From the NCBI GenBank assembly GCA_963737745.1, contig CAVTTR010000007.1, forward strand, positions 496,001 through 560,000: a DNA stretch of 64,000 nt, written 5' to 3'. Both the position numbers and the translations under genes were made by a program. The stretch is from Bog-473 sp963737745. Lineage in GTDB: Bacteria; Actinomycetota; Acidimicrobiia; Acidimicrobiales; RAAP-2. The first letter of the stretch is position 1. Every line of letters begins with the position of its first letter. Positions 8,557 through 17,604 of this stretch are shown in pieces. Below the pieces are notes generated by a model. That model had not been told where the DNA came from, made no database searches, and saw only the letters and a list, made by a program, of their open reading frames with translations.

Positions 8557-10041
8557 ATGTCCGCCATCCTCGACGACGTGCGCCTTGACCAGGAGCTTCC
8601 ACCCCTGGATCCAAAGCGATTCCGAGCCCTGGCTGTGATCGCCGTGGCCCAGCTGATGGTCGTCCTCGACGCCGCCGTCGTGATCATCGCCTTACCGTCA
8701 GCCCAACGCTCACTCCACATCTCAAATGCCAACCGTCAATGGACGCTCACGGCCTACACCCTGGCCTTTGCCGGTCTCCTTCTCTTGGGCGGGCGCATTG
8801 CGGACTACGTGGGCCGCAAGCGAATGTTCCTCATCAGCCTGATCGGCTTCGCAGGCGCCTCCGCTCTGGGCGGGCTGGCGCAGAACGCAGCCATGCTCTT
8901 CAGCGCCCGGGCGCTGCAGGGTGCGTTTGCAGCAGTTCTCGCACCCTCTGCGCTGTCGCTCTTGACCGTGGCCTTCACGGTGCCGAAAGAACGCGCTCGG
9001 GCCTTTGGCGTCTACGGCGCCATCGGCGGTGGGGGCGCCGCTATCGGCCTGATCCTGGGTGGCGTCCTGACCCAATACGCGTCGTGGCGCTGGACACTCC
9101 TCATCAATGTTCCCCTTGCCATCATCACTTTCGTGTTCGCCACTACCTTTTTGACTGAAAGCAAGAGCCCGGTTCGTCATGGCTATGACATCCCGGGTGC
9201 GATCACGGTGACTGGTGGGCTGCTGGCCCTCGTCTACGCCTTTACCGAAGCCGGACTCGATGGCTGGGCCTCTTCGACGACACTGGCGCTTTTTGGGATT
9301 TCCGCGGTTCTACTTGCACTCTTCGTGGTGGTCGAACGCCGAGCCACCCACCCTCTCCTGCCCCTACGAATCATCCTGGAGCGGAACAGGGGCGGCTCCT
9401 TCCTGGCATCGCTCCTTGTGGGAGTGGCCATGTTGGGAACGTTCCTTTCCCTCACGTACTACTTCCAGGGCACGTTGCACTATTCCGCCATGAAGAGTGG
9501 CCTGGCCTTCGTGCCGTTCTCGCTGGGCGTCATCACGGGAGCGACATCGGCCAGCAGACTGCTGCCACGCTTCGGTCCCCGCTTCGTGATCATGACGGGC
9601 CTCTGCATGAGTGCGATCGGCCTCGCAATATTCACCCTTCTCGGCGTCCACTCCACGTACGTCGACTTGGTGCTTCCCGCCATCGTCATCATCAGCGTGG
9701 GTATGGGACTCTCCTTTGTGGCGATGAGTAGCACGTCCTTGCTTGGCGTGGAAGAAGCCGACGCCGGCGTGGCCAGCGCGCTGGTCAATACCACCCAGCA
9801 AACTGGTGGCTCGCTCGGAGCCGCGCTCATCAATACGATCGCAACCGGAGCAACCGCTTCGTACTTGGTAATCCACGGCCACTCGGCCAGTGCCAGGGTG
9901 GCCGGGGCAATCCACGGCTACACGACTGCTTTCACCTTCAGCGCGATCATGCTGGTGCTCGCCGCAGTGACGGCATTCACCCTCATCCGGCCGCCCAAAG
10001 ACGCCCTCAACGATCTCGCATCGCTGCCAGCTGTCGTCTGA
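8557..10041 (+). CDS. MFS drug:H+ antiporter, DHA2 (EmrB/QacA) family
   Basis: A 494-residue integral membrane protein with about 14 hydrophobic segments. Motif A appears as GGRIADYVGRKRMFL in the first cytoplasmic loop, the TM1 region carries MVVLDAAVVIIALPSAQRSL, and motif C-like glycines follow (GAIGGGGAAIGLILGGVL). These are hallmarks of DHA2 proton-driven multidrug exporters. ATG 8557 follows AGGAG at a 7-base distance, and an upstream ATG at 8500 has no ribosome site. It stands alone behind the promoter at 8404-8433 and opposite a tetR-like gene, the usual arrangement for inducible efflux. The substrate is unknown; a link to copper is suggested only because the regulator is cotranscribed with copA. 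Confidence 0.87.
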   Translation: MSAILDDVRLDQELPPLDPKRFRALAVIAVAQLMVVLDAAVVIIALPSAQRSLHISNANRQWTLTAYTLAFAGLLLLGGRIADYVGRKRMFLISLIGFAGASALGGLAQNAAMLFSARALQGAFAAVLAPSALSLLTVAFTVPKERARAFGVYGAIGGGGAAIGLILGGVLTQYASWRWTLLINVPLAIITFVFATTFLTESKSPVRHGYDIPGAITVTGGLLALVYAFTEAGLDGWASSTTLALFGISAVLLALFVVVERRATHPLLPLRIILERNRGGSFLASLLVGVAMLGTFLSLTYYFQGTLHYSAMKSGLAFVPFSLGVITGATSASRLLPRFGPRFVIMTGLCMSAIGLAIFTLLGVHSTYVDLVLPAIVIISVGMGLSFVAMSSTSLLGVEEADAGVASALVNTTQQTGGSLGAALINTIATGATASYLVIHGHSASARVAGAIHGYTTAFTFSAIMLVLAAVTAFTLIRPPKDALNDLASLPAVV

Positions 10042-10089
10042 GTCTGGCCACCATCATGCTGCCTCGCTGGGCTCAGGATGGTTGAGGGA

Positions 10090-10592
10090 TCAGCTGCCGG
10101 TGAAGCGCGCCTCGACTCCCTCCACGCGCCGCCCTGAATAGAGGAGGTCGGCCGCATGTTGTTCGCCGACGAGACGAGGCAGGGTCACCGTGAGTCCGAA
10201 CCCATGGTGAAAACCGAGACGCGAGAAATTTGCACTGAACCGGCTTGTGGGCGTTGCGATCCGAAAATCAGCACTGAGCGCCAGCCCCAGCCCACCGCCG
10301 ATTGCGGCGCCGCGCACGGCGGCCACGACGGGAAGTGGTGCGGCGAATAGCCGTAGCGCATTGCGGTAGAGCTCAGCGATGTCCTGCTCCCTGTTGACGA
10401 CGAAGTCAAGCCCGGCGCAGAAGTGCTTCCCCTCTGATCGCAACAGAACGACTCGGCATGCCGATTCGGCCAGCTCTTCATAGGCGTCGGCCAGCGCCAT
10501 CAGGAGCGCTGTGTCGAAGAAGTTGTTGGGCGGACGCTGGAGAGACACGGGGTGATGTGGTCACCGATAGCCTCGATGGAAACATCACTCAT
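10090..10592 (-). pseudogene. Enoyl-CoA hydratase/isomerase (crotonase), truncated and frameshifted
   Basis: The crotonase core is recognisable: VVLLRSEGKHFCAGLDF carries the first oxyanion-hole region and GAAIGGGLGLALSADFRIAT the second. The natural start is ATG 10592, behind GGAGGAGG and overlapping the stop of the acetyltransferase gene (ATGA). That frame runs MSDVSIEAIGDHITP and must shift at 10549 (one C missing from a run of four) to join VSLQRPPNNFF. More seriously, the protein stops at about 168 residues, just after EGVEARFTG, where family members continue for another 80-100 residues. Only 48 bases separate it from the convergent transporter gene, so the C-terminal half is gone. It is probably non-functional, or marks a rearrangement point. 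Confidence 0.75.
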
Positions 10593-11071
10593 ATGTCCTC
10601 CTCCAGGCTGCGCCAATAAATTACGGCATCCTCCCCGTCAACGGCCGCTGGCACTCGCCCGAGTTCGACGAAACCAAGCTTGCGATACATATTTCTTGCC
10701 GGGTTGGACGCAAAGACCAGGTTGAATTGCATGGCGTCGAATCCGAGTTGTCGCGCCTGGCGGAGTGAGTGTTCTACCAATCTGCGTCCCAAACCTCTGC
10801 CGCGATGCGGCTCGAGGACGAAGTAGCCCGCGTTCGCTATGTGCGCCGCTCGCCCGACGAAATTGGGTTTGACGTAATACGCACCGACCAACTCTCCACC
10901 GGATCGGATGATCCAGACAGCCGAGGAGTGCGCTATCCAATAATCGTCGAAGGCCTCGCGAGAAAGAGGCGACGCATGAGGGAATCCATCGCCTGCGGCG
11001 ACGATGTGCGCGTAGGCGGCGAAGAGCTCGTCGTAGTCTCCCGGCGCGGCTGATCTGAAGTCGTCAGTCAC
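10589..11071 (-). CDS. GNAT-family N-acetyltransferase
   Basis: A 160-residue single GNAT domain. The acetyl-CoA pyrophosphate-binding motif A is visible as LEPHRGRGLGRRLVEHSL at about residues 87-104, and motif B as NPARNMYRKLGFVELGR near 128-144. Such enzymes transfer acetyl from acetyl-CoA to an amine of a small molecule or protein; the acceptor cannot be predicted. Its stop overlaps the start of the crotonase gene by ATGA, so the two are coupled. It lies 22 bases after the VOC gene on the same strand and may form the tail of the FUSC-VOC transcription unit. Confidence 0.82.
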   Translation of the reverse strand: MTDDFRSAAPGDYDELFAAYAHIVAAGDGFPHASPLSREAFDDYWIAHSSAVWIIRSGGELVGAYYVKPNFVGRAAHIANAGYFVLEPHRGRGLGRRLVEHSLRQARQLGFDAMQFNLVFASNPARNMYRKLGFVELGRVPAAVDGEDAVIYWRSLEEDI

Positions 11072-11092
11072 GCCGCTAATGCCCTGCCACCC

Positions 11093-11473
11093 TCAGCCAC
11101 TCCCGTAGGGACGCGTCATGATCTCGAGCAGGTGCCCATCGGGGTCATGGAAGTAAACCCCCCGCCCACCGTCGGCCCGGTTGACCTGCCCTGGTCGCTG
11201 CAGCCCTGGATCAGCCCAGAATGCGAGTTGGCGGGAGGTGATCCGGCCGAAGATCTGGTCGAAGTCGTCTTCACTAATGAGGAAGGCGTAGTGCTGACTC
11301 GTGATCTGACCCTGGGTTTCGTGAAAGTCGAGTGACACCTCGTTGTCAAGGTCAGTGACGAGGAACGGGCCATATGGCTGGGCAGCCCGCAATCCCAGAA
11401 TCTCCGTCAAGAATGCGGCCGAGCGATGCTTGTCCTTGCACCAGACGATGGAGTGATTCAGCTTCACGCTCAT
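11093..11473 (-). CDS. VOC (glyoxalase/bleomycin resistance/dioxygenase) family protein
   Basis: A 126-residue single VOC module: LNHSIVWCKDKHRSAAFLTE at the start, SLDFHETQGQI in the middle and VYFHDPDGHLLEIMTRPYG at the end. Candidate metal ligands are His in the first strand and Glu in LLEIM. The fold serves metal-dependent isomerases, thiol transferases, dioxygenases or drug-binding proteins. ATG 11473 is chosen because it overlaps the stop of the FUSC gene (ATGA), giving translational coupling; the longer upstream frame is not VOC-like. Coupling to a membrane export protein suggests a detoxification role, by inference only. Confidence 0.78.
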   Translation of the reverse strand: MSVKLNHSIVWCKDKHRSAAFLTEILGLRAAQPYGPFLVTDLDNEVSLDFHETQGQITSQHYAFLISEDDFDQIFGRITSRQLAFWADPGLQRPGQVNRADGGRGVYFHDPDGHLLEIMTRPYGSG

Positions 11474-13803
11474 GGGACCATGGCCTCGGACCTCCGCCTT
11501 CGGGTGAACAGGTCGACCGACTCGGCCAGATCGGCCTGCACTTGGCGCTGCGTCTCGAGGATTTCGTCGGCCCACAGCATTTGCAACATAGACCGCAGTT
11601 GGTCGTCTCGGCGACGACGACGGGCATCCTCGAACGCCGCGCGTAACGCGCCGTTCAGGGTGTCGTCATGGTCGGGTGACTCGTCCATGGAGCCTCGCTG
11701 TCCGCTCAGTACCTCCCCGAACTCCTCGTACCAACGATGACTGGTGGCATAGGAGTCTCGGAGCACCGCTCCCGCGACGGCGACGGATTCGAGCGCCGAC
11801 GTCCCCGGCTCAAGTGGCACCACGGGCAGAGCCGACAGCGTGGAGGCAGCCAGTCGAATGCGGTTCGATCCAGTGAAGAGATTGGCCACGACCTCGACGG
11901 GCACCACCTTCGCCCCGCGTTCGGCCAAGAACTGGCGAAAGGCATCATCGAGCCGTACGTAGGCCGCGTGGGATGCGCGCTCGCTGGGCGTTGTGTCCGC
12001 GTTTCCGTTCAGAGTTGTCAAGCGAACGACTGCGTCAGCGAGATAGCCCGAGCTCGTGACGAACGCGTCGGAGAGCGCTCGCCCGAGCGCTGCCATCGCC
12101 CCCCGCGGCCAGAACAACAGGCCCACAACGATGCTCACCCCGCAGCCGATTGCGACGTCTTCGATTCGGGTGAGGCCAACCTTCCAGCCGCTCGGCGCAA
12201 TGATGTTGAACAGAATGATCACCACCAGGGTAAAACCGGCCTGCCCGGCGGCAAACGAGATCATGGACGGCGCCACGCCCGACACGAGAACGGCGAAGGG
12301 CAAAAGCACCCACAGCAAGGAAGGATGACCCCCTACTCCTATCGTGACGGCGGCGCCCACGATGAATCCCACCGTCGTACCCCCGACGGCGCGCACCGCG
12401 GTGGCGCCCGTCCCCAGTGCGTTGGATCGCAACACGGACAGCGTCCCGAGTACTACCCAAAATCCATGCTCGACGTCGGTGATCTCAACGACGGCCACCG
12501 CCAAGGCCATACCGACGGCACCCCGTACGGCATTGCGAAACCACACCGAGCGGAAGGAAAGATGCGAGAGGAGACGATGCCAGACCTGGGGGGATTCCGT
12601 CTCGCCACCGAGGCTCCACCTTCGCGCGCCCTCCTTCTCCGTGCGCACCCCTGCCGCCTCAACCGTCGTATCGGCCACCATGAGAGTGGCACTCCCCAGA
12701 GCGCGGGCCGAGAACGTGGGGTCCAGGGAAGATGCGATCCCTCGTCCGGGACTCTCAACCAATCTCTCGCCACCCGGGATTGCAGCGTGATCGGTTTGGG
12801 GGTCGATAAGCATGGAAACTTCTGAAGCGAGCTCATTGCCCATGAGGTCATCGAGTTCCTGCATGCTCTGCTGAAGCGCGCCCACGCGTTCTGGATCGTT
12901 CACCGGGTACGCCTGACTGTCACAAATGAGCTCGGCGCTGCGGCGAAGCGTCTCGGCGATGCCTTCGACCATTTTCCGCAGGTGTGGCATCTGCCACGCA
13001 GCCGTCCGGGCGAGAATCGTCGCGTTGCCGGCAGCCCACTCGACGCGGCCCACGAGCTTCGCCAACGCGACCGTGCTTCCGGCCGTCGCAGTGGGTGGGT
13101 ATGGCGTACTGGCAAAGCCATTCCGCAACAGCGAAAGCTCCACCTCCATGGACGATTCGGCTTCGCTGTCAGGAGCCCCATCGGCACCTTGCGCCGCCAA
13201 TCGGGCGAGGGCCCGCACCGTCGCTGACAATCGACGGCGCAGTTCGTCGTGCCAAGGAGTTGGCCAGAGGAACATGCACGCAATGATGCTGATGAAGCCG
13301 GCAAATGACCAGCCGATCAGCCGTGAGCCGATGGCCGACGCCGGTTGCACTACTGCCACGGGCAAGACAAACAAAAGCAGAGTTGCCGTCGAAGCCGTCG
13401 CGGCCTGTGGCGAAACGATGCCCGCAAAGAGCACGACAAACCCCACGAGAGCCATAACCACGACGGCTGCCCATTTCACCGTCGAGAGGGCGGTGCCCAG
13501 ACTTATGAGGCCGCAGCCGGCGATCCAGAGTGCGAGGTAGGAAATGAGACGAGTCCGGAAACGGCCTGGGAAGTCCACCAACAGCAGGAGGGCAAAAGAC
13601 CCGAAGGCTCCGAAGAGACTGACTTGGGGATTGGTGAAGAGCAGGTGAGTGATTCCGAACACGGTTGGAATCGTGATTGCGGCGCGAACCGATCGCTTGA
13701 CGGCAAGGAGGCCGGGATCCTTGCGCTTGATCCATCGCGGCACCACCGCCAGACCGCCCGTGTTGTTCGTCTCGGTCACCCGGGCCCCGCTGAGGGTCGT
13801 CAT
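11470..13803 (-). CDS. FUSC-family (fusaric acid resistance-like) membrane protein
   Basis: A 777-residue protein with two similar halves. Each has a block of about six hydrophobic segments (from LAVKRSVRAAITIPTVFG in the first half and AVRGAVGMALAVAVVEITD in the second) followed by a long soluble helical region. This duplicated layout is that of FUSC/YccS/AaeB-type proteins, linked to aromatic acid efflux and resistance to toxic small molecules. ATG 13803 is preferred over GTG 13854 because the hydrophobic core begins about 50 residues later in either case; no clear ribosome site helps. It is coupled to the VOC gene. Transport direction and substrate are unproven for this subfamily. Confidence 0.78.
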   Translation of the reverse strand: MTTLSGARVTETNNTGGLAVVPRWIKRKDPGLLAVKRSVRAAITIPTVFGITHLLFTNPQVSLFGAFGSFALLLLVDFPGRFRTRLISYLALWIAGCGLISLGTALSTVKWAAVVVMALVGFVVLFAGIVSPQAATASTATLLLFVLPVAVVQPASAIGSRLIGWSFAGFISIIACMFLWPTPWHDELRRRLSATVRALARLAAQGADGAPDSEAESSMEVELSLLRNGFASTPYPPTATAGSTVALAKLVGRVEWAAGNATILARTAAWQMPHLRKMVEGIAETLRRSAELICDSQAYPVNDPERVGALQQSMQELDDLMGNELASEVSMLIDPQTDHAAIPGGERLVESPGRGIASSLDPTFSARALGSATLMVADTTVEAAGVRTEKEGARRWSLGGETESPQVWHRLLSHLSFRSVWFRNAVRGAVGMALAVAVVEITDVEHGFWVVLGTLSVLRSNALGTGATAVRAVGGTTVGFIVGAAVTIGVGGHPSLLWVLLPFAVLVSGVAPSMISFAAGQAGFTLVVIILFNIIAPSGWKVGLTRIEDVAIGCGVSIVVGLLFWPRGAMAALGRALSDAFVTSSGYLADAVVRLTTLNGNADTTPSERASHAAYVRLDDAFRQFLAERGAKVVPVEVVANLFTGSNRIRLAASTLSALPVVPLEPGTSALESVAVAGAVLRDSYATSHRWYEEFGEVLSGQRGSMDESPDHDDTLNGALRAAFEDARRRRRDDQLRSMLQMLWADEILETQRQVQADLAESVDLFTRRRRSEAMVP

Positions 13804-13891
13804 CGCGACCAAGGACACTCGCGCATAATGAGGTGAAGTTACCCCCAAGCACACGACGAGCGATCATGTGCTCCGCAGCGACCGTTCTCAG

Positions 13892-14453
13892 CTACGGGCG
13901 ACTCACCCGACCGTCGCTCAGATCCGCGCCTCGTCCTTGGACGAGAAGGCCCTCCCTGCTGCCCTCTTGAACCAGAGGGCTCCGACTCAACATCACCACA
14001 CTGAGGATCAGTAGGGCGACCGCCACGAACTCGCCGACCAGGACGACGGGGTGATGATTCAGCCGCTCGCCACAGAGCGCAACCCCGAGCATGCTCGCTA
14101 CCAGTGGATCGACGATCGTCAAACCGGGCTGGGAAGCCGCCAGTGACCCGGCCTGAAATGCATTGGAAGCCACAAACATGGCACAAGCGCCGGAGAGCAC
14201 ACGCACATAGGGGGCACCAGTTCAAGAAGATGCCTGAAGGGCCTTGGGCCAGATGGCCGCTGAGCTCCTTGATCACCGCCGCGACGAAGCCAAACCCGGT
14301 CGCCGACGCCACTCCGAGGAGCGCGGCCTTTCGGCCGGCGCCGGGCCGCTGACCACGCCTACCGTGACGTAGGCCAACACCGTGAGGAGGCCGGCCGCGG
14401 CGACCGTGGATATGCCGGCCAGGAGCCCCGCCAGGCAATGAGGGTCCGAACGA
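13892..14453 (-). pseudogene. Remnant of a DMT (EamA-like) transporter
   Basis: Three frames together spell the second half of an actinobacterial DMT transporter. AGLLAGISTVAAAGLLTVLA comes from about 14440 down to 14340, AALLGVASATGFGFVAAVIK from about 14330 to 14215, and ASNAFQAGSLAASQPGLTIV plus VDPLVASMLGVALCGERLNHHP from about 14205 to 13892. The breaks lie near 14340 and 14212. The N-terminal half (four to five membrane segments) is not found upstream, where the divergent DinB gene begins. Two frame breaks could be sequencing errors, but the missing half cannot, so I call it a decayed or truncated gene. Confidence 0.68.
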
Positions 14454-14517
14454 TGCAACGAACGGAGTGTCCGTGAGGCCGGGTGCTGGAAAGACGCGGC
14501 ATGCTGGAAAGGTGAGC

Positions 14518-15021
14518 ATGCGCTTCCCCGAGCCCACCCATCCCGCCACCGCCCGCGCCGACGTGTTGGCAGGCTACCTCGACTACTTTCGCTCCCGCGT
14601 CCTCGACAAAGTTGCCGGACTCCCCGACGCGGAGCTCTGGCGGAGCCGGATTCCCTCGGGGTGGACTCCGCTGGAGCTTGTGAAGCACCTGACCTTTGTC
14701 GAACTGCGATGGCTGGAATGGGGCTTTGAGGGTCGCAAGGTGGAGGACCCCTGGGGCGATCGGAAAGACGACCGCTGGCACGTCGAGGTAGAGGAGAACC
14801 CAGAACAACTCTTTGCCGCGATGCGAGCGCAGGGAACACGGAGTCGGGCCATCATCATGACGAATGACCTCGCCGCCATCGGGGCACCGGGTCCGCGTTG
14901 GAACGGCGGGGACCCCCCCTCACTCGAACGTATCGTTCTCCACCTGATGCAAGAGTACGCCCGGCACCTCGGTCAGCTCGACGTCGTCGTGGAATTGCTC
15001 GATGGCTCCGTCGGCGAATAG
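14518..15021 (+). CDS. DinB-family protein (DUF664-like)
   Basis: A 167-residue four-helix-bundle protein of the DinB/YfiT superfamily. A metal-site His lies in LELVKHLTFVELRWLEWGF, and the second His pair region is in IVLHLMQEYARHLGQLDVV, which is typical of DUF664. Relatives bind a divalent metal; some are thiol-dependent transferases using mycothiol or bacillithiol. It has no enzymatic partner next door. ATG 14518 follows GGAAAGGTGAGC; GTG 14512 is possible. It is divergent from the DMT remnant, with only about 60 bases between them. Confidence 0.8.
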   Translation: MRFPEPTHPATARADVLAGYLDYFRSRVLDKVAGLPDAELWRSRIPSGWTPLELVKHLTFVELRWLEWGFEGRKVEDPWGDRKDDRWHVEVEENPEQLFAAMRAQGTRSRAIIMTNDLAAIGAPGPRWNGGDPPSLERIVLHLMQEYARHLGQLDVVVELLDGSVGE

Positions 15022-15070
15022 TGAAGAGGGCAACAGTCCTTCGGCGAAGGATTTCGGTTCCCTCCCCGGC

Positions 15071-15502
15071 CTAGTGAACAAAGTTGAACATCCAGCGCAC
15101 GCCGAAACGATCGAGGCAGGTGCCCCACGTCGCACCCCAAAACATGTCGGCCAAAGGCGCGCAATCGGTCGAGCCCTCGGAGAGCGCCTCGTAGAGGCGT
15201 TGCGTCTCTTCACGACTGTCTGGTTCGAGGTTGATCGTGACGTTGTTGCCGACCCGAAGCTCGTGTCCCATCGACGGAACCAGGTCCGTGGCCATGATCA
15301 CGTGACCGCCGAGGATCGGCAGTTCGATATGCATCACCATCTGCTTCTCGGCTTCCGTCAGGGAGGGCCCATTCGGATCGGATGGGACATCACCGAGTCG
15401 CTGCAGCGGGGCGGAGAATTCGGTGCCGAACACTGACCGGTAGAACTCGAACGCCTCTTCGGTGTTTCCCATGAAATTCAAGTAGGTGCTTACTCGAGCC
15501 AC
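15071..15502 (-). CDS. PhnB-like VOC family protein
   Basis: A 143-residue VOC protein of the PhnB / '3-demethylubiquinone' type: MARVSTYLNFMGNTEEAFEF at the start, an IELPILGGHVIMATD strand, and WGATWGTCLDRFGVRWMFNF at the end. Despite the old annotation, this group has no demonstrated methyltransferase activity and its function is mostly unknown. The GTG start at 15502 follows AAAGGAGACAGAGCC. The neighbours (DinB and dihydrofolate reductase) do not form an obvious pathway with it. Confidence 0.8.
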   Translation of the reverse strand: MARVSTYLNFMGNTEEAFEFYRSVFGTEFSAPLQRLGDVPSDPNGPSLTEAEKQMVMHIELPILGGHVIMATDLVPSMGHELRVGNNVTINLEPDSREETQRLYEALSEGSTDCAPLADMFWGATWGTCLDRFGVRWMFNFVH

Positions 15503-15592
15503 GGCTCTGTCTCCTTTGGTTGTGGATGCGTGCAGGATGGACGGAACCGGCTGGCGAAAGTAATCGACGACCGAAGAGCAGTCTGCCGACCG

Positions 15593-16075
15593 CTACATCC
15601 GTACCTTCCTCTGCCAGCTTTGAAATCGAATGGAAGGGATCCCGGAGACCACAGGTGGGACGTCTTCGGTGATGAGCTCAAACTGTGCCTCAAAGGCGGG
15701 AAAGAACTTGGTACAGCGGTAGTCACCTGTGACACGCGTCAGTTCGATCTCCTGCACTGACTCGAGGGTCGCCGCGTAGAGCGTGGCCCCACCGATGATC
15801 CACAAATCGCCTTCGACGTCACTCGCCAGGAAGGTGGCGAGATCACGGACGGTCACAAAGCCATCCCTCAGCGGCGCCGGTCGCCCCGTAGCGACATAGT
15901 TGGTACGTCCCGACATGGGACTGGTGAACTCCACATACGTGCCATACCCCATCAACACGCTGGATGACATTGTCATCTCCCGAAAATGTGCGACGTCGGC
16001 CGGAACGTTCCACGGGATTCCGGAATCAGTGGAAATACCGAGTTTGTCGTCGACAGCCGCGATGGCTCGGATCAT
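15593..16075 (-). CDS. folA: Dihydrofolate reductase
   Basis: A 160-residue DHFR that reduces dihydrofolate to tetrahydrofolate with NADPH. Seen are the start IRAIAAVDDKLGISTDSGIPW (substrate loop and WNVPADVAHFREMT with the catalytic Asp), SVLMGYGTYVEF, the NADPH-binding glycine pair in DLWIIGGATLYAA, and TRVTGDYRCTKFFP. The ATG at 16075 follows AGGAGTGAATCCGTC. It is unusual in having no thymidylate synthase gene beside it. A sequence of this kind could belong to the housekeeping FolA or to the RibD C-terminal-like reductases, but the WNVPADVAHF pattern favours true DHFR. Confidence 0.84.
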   Translation of the reverse strand: MIRAIAAVDDKLGISTDSGIPWNVPADVAHFREMTMSSSVLMGYGTYVEFTSPMSGRTNYVATGRPAPLRDGFVTVRDLATFLASDVEGDLWIIGGATLYAATLESVQEIELTRVTGDYRCTKFFPAFEAQFELITEDVPPVVSGIPSIRFQSWQRKVRM

Positions 16076-16161
16076 GACGGATTCACTCCTCGCACGATAT
16101 CTCGCCGCAGCAATGACAAGGCTCCGGAAAGCGAGGTTTGACGAAGTGAGCCAGAATCGAC

Positions 16162-16662
16162 ATGCTGCTAGGGATGGAGGTTGTCGTTCTCGCAGACAGT
16201 CACCTCACTCGAGGACTCAGCACGATGGGCGATCAGGTCCTCGAGGCCGTGACGAAAGCAGACGTCGTCGTCCACGCCGGGGACGTCACCTCACGACAGG
16301 CGCTCGAAGAGCTTCAAACAACGACAGAGACATACGCCGTGCTCGGCAACAATGACCTTGAATTGGCCGGAACCCTTCCCGAGGTCCTTCTTTTCGAGTT
16401 GACAGGAGTCCGGTTCGCTCTTGTCCATGACAGCGGGCCGGCCAAAGGGCGTGCAACTCGACTCCATCGCCGGTTTCCCGACGCGGACCTCATCGTCTTC
16501 GGACACAGCCACATCCCGATCAACGAACTTGGTAGTGAAGGGCAGATTCTCTTCAATCCAGGCTCAGCAACGCAGCGCCGCTCGCAACCACACCGGACCT
16601 TCGGTCGTCTGGTCCTCGAGCATGGCCGAATTGAGCAACGCCACATTGAAATTGTCACCTGA
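16162..16662 (+). CDS. YfcE/MJ0936-type metallophosphoesterase
   Basis: A 166-residue calcineurin-like phosphoesterase with the metal-ligand series in order: VVLADSHL (D-x-H), VVHAGDVTS (GD), AVLGNNDLE (GNxD), ALVHDSG and VFGHSHIP (GHxH). Small proteins of this branch are manganese- or nickel-dependent phosphodiesterases active on nucleotide substrates in vitro; the physiological substrate is unknown. ATG 16162 lacks a ribosome site and ATG 16174 (MEVVVLADSH) may be the true start. It converges with the phosphatase gene. Confidence 0.85.
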   Translation: MLLGMEVVVLADSHLTRGLSTMGDQVLEAVTKADVVVHAGDVTSRQALEELQTTTETYAVLGNNDLELAGTLPEVLLFELTGVRFALVHDSGPAKGRATRLHRRFPDADLIVFGHSHIPINELGSEGQILFNPGSATQRRSQPHRTFGRLVLEHGRIEQRHIEIVT

Positions 16663-16705
16663 GTCACTCGACGAGATTCACGTGGTGAACAGTCTCGACG
16701 TCGTC

Positions 16706-17461
16706 TTACCAGGCGACGTGGGTGACTAACTGAGCAGCCATTGCGTCGAGGTTCTCGGGTGGCACTCCTGCCGCCAACGCCCAGGCCCGAGCGCCCCCAT
16801 GGCGTTCATAAAGAAGCTCGAGGAAGCGCCCCATGGTCGCCGCTTCCGCTGTGACACGTTCAGGTGGAATCTTCGGCGCCGATCCACCCCAGACCGGATC
16901 GCGACGAAGGCGTTCCAAAATGAGTTCGAGGCGGGAGGCGGTAATGACGTAATCGTCCACGATGGTCGCGTGCTCCACACCGAGTATGTCCAGAATTAGC
17001 GCGGCCAACACGCCAGTTCGATCCTTGCCGGCGGCACAGTGGAACACCAAGGGGCGATTCGCCGGATCGGCGATCGTGATGAGCGCCTTCGCCAGTGCTC
17101 CATGACCAATTTCGAGGTACCACAGATAGCGCTCGGCCGGATCGCCCTCGGGTGGAGCGGGCAGAGCGATTGATTCTCCTCCCTCGACCTGCAGCACCGA
17201 GGCATGCAAGAAGGTCAGAGATTCGCGGCCCAGCAGACCCCGACCACTACGCTCCAGTTCGATCCCTGTGCGCAGGTCTATGACGCCCGCAAGCCCGATA
17301 CCGCGGAGAACGGCAACATCGGCTTCGGTCAGCTCATGCAGGGTGTCACTGCGATAGAGCTGTCCCCACCGTGTAACGCCGCCGGCGCCAGTGAGATATC
17401 CACCAAGATCACGGAAGTTGGAGGCACCGACGAGGGGCACGATTCGTTCACGAGTTTCCAT
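16706..17461 (-). CDS. Tyrosine-protein phosphatase of the PtpB / DSP-like family
   Basis: A 251-residue phosphatase with the P-loop HCAAGKDRTGVLAALILDI (Cys nucleophile, Arg) and the N-terminal signature GASNFRDLGGY. This combination defines the atypical bacterial group that includes mycobacterial PtpB, with activity on phosphotyrosine, phosphoserine and phosphoinositides. No signal peptide is seen in the chosen form. ATG 17461 is preferred, since residues upstream (to 17530) are not conserved-looking. The gene is single; its 5' neighbour is an uncharacterised protein. Confidence 0.83.
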   Translation of the reverse strand: METRERIVPLVGASNFRDLGGYLTGAGGVTRWGQLYRSDTLHELTEADVAVLRGIGLAGVIDLRTGIELERSGRGLLGRESLTFLHASVLQVEGGESIALPAPPEGDPAERYLWYLEIGHGALAKALITIADPANRPLVFHCAAGKDRTGVLAALILDILGVEHATIVDDYVITASRLELILERLRRDPVWGGSAPKIPPERVTAEAATMGRFLELLYERHGGARAWALAAGVPPENLDAMAAQLVTHVAW

Positions 17462-17604
17462 CGCACCATCTTGCTCCCTCGAACCCGACGACGCAGCCGA
17501 GACTCGCTCCCAGATCGACCAGTTCTCCAAACATTCATCCCCGAATTACTCGAATGTCACCCTTGAGTTGTGTGGTGTCGAAATGGAAGCACAACGACGG
17601 AGCA

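Noticed and set aside
11737..12825. A 362-codon plus-strand frame antisense to the FUSC gene
   Set aside because: Charged, Gly/Arg/His-rich composition without conserved elements; the minus-strand membrane protein is the real gene.
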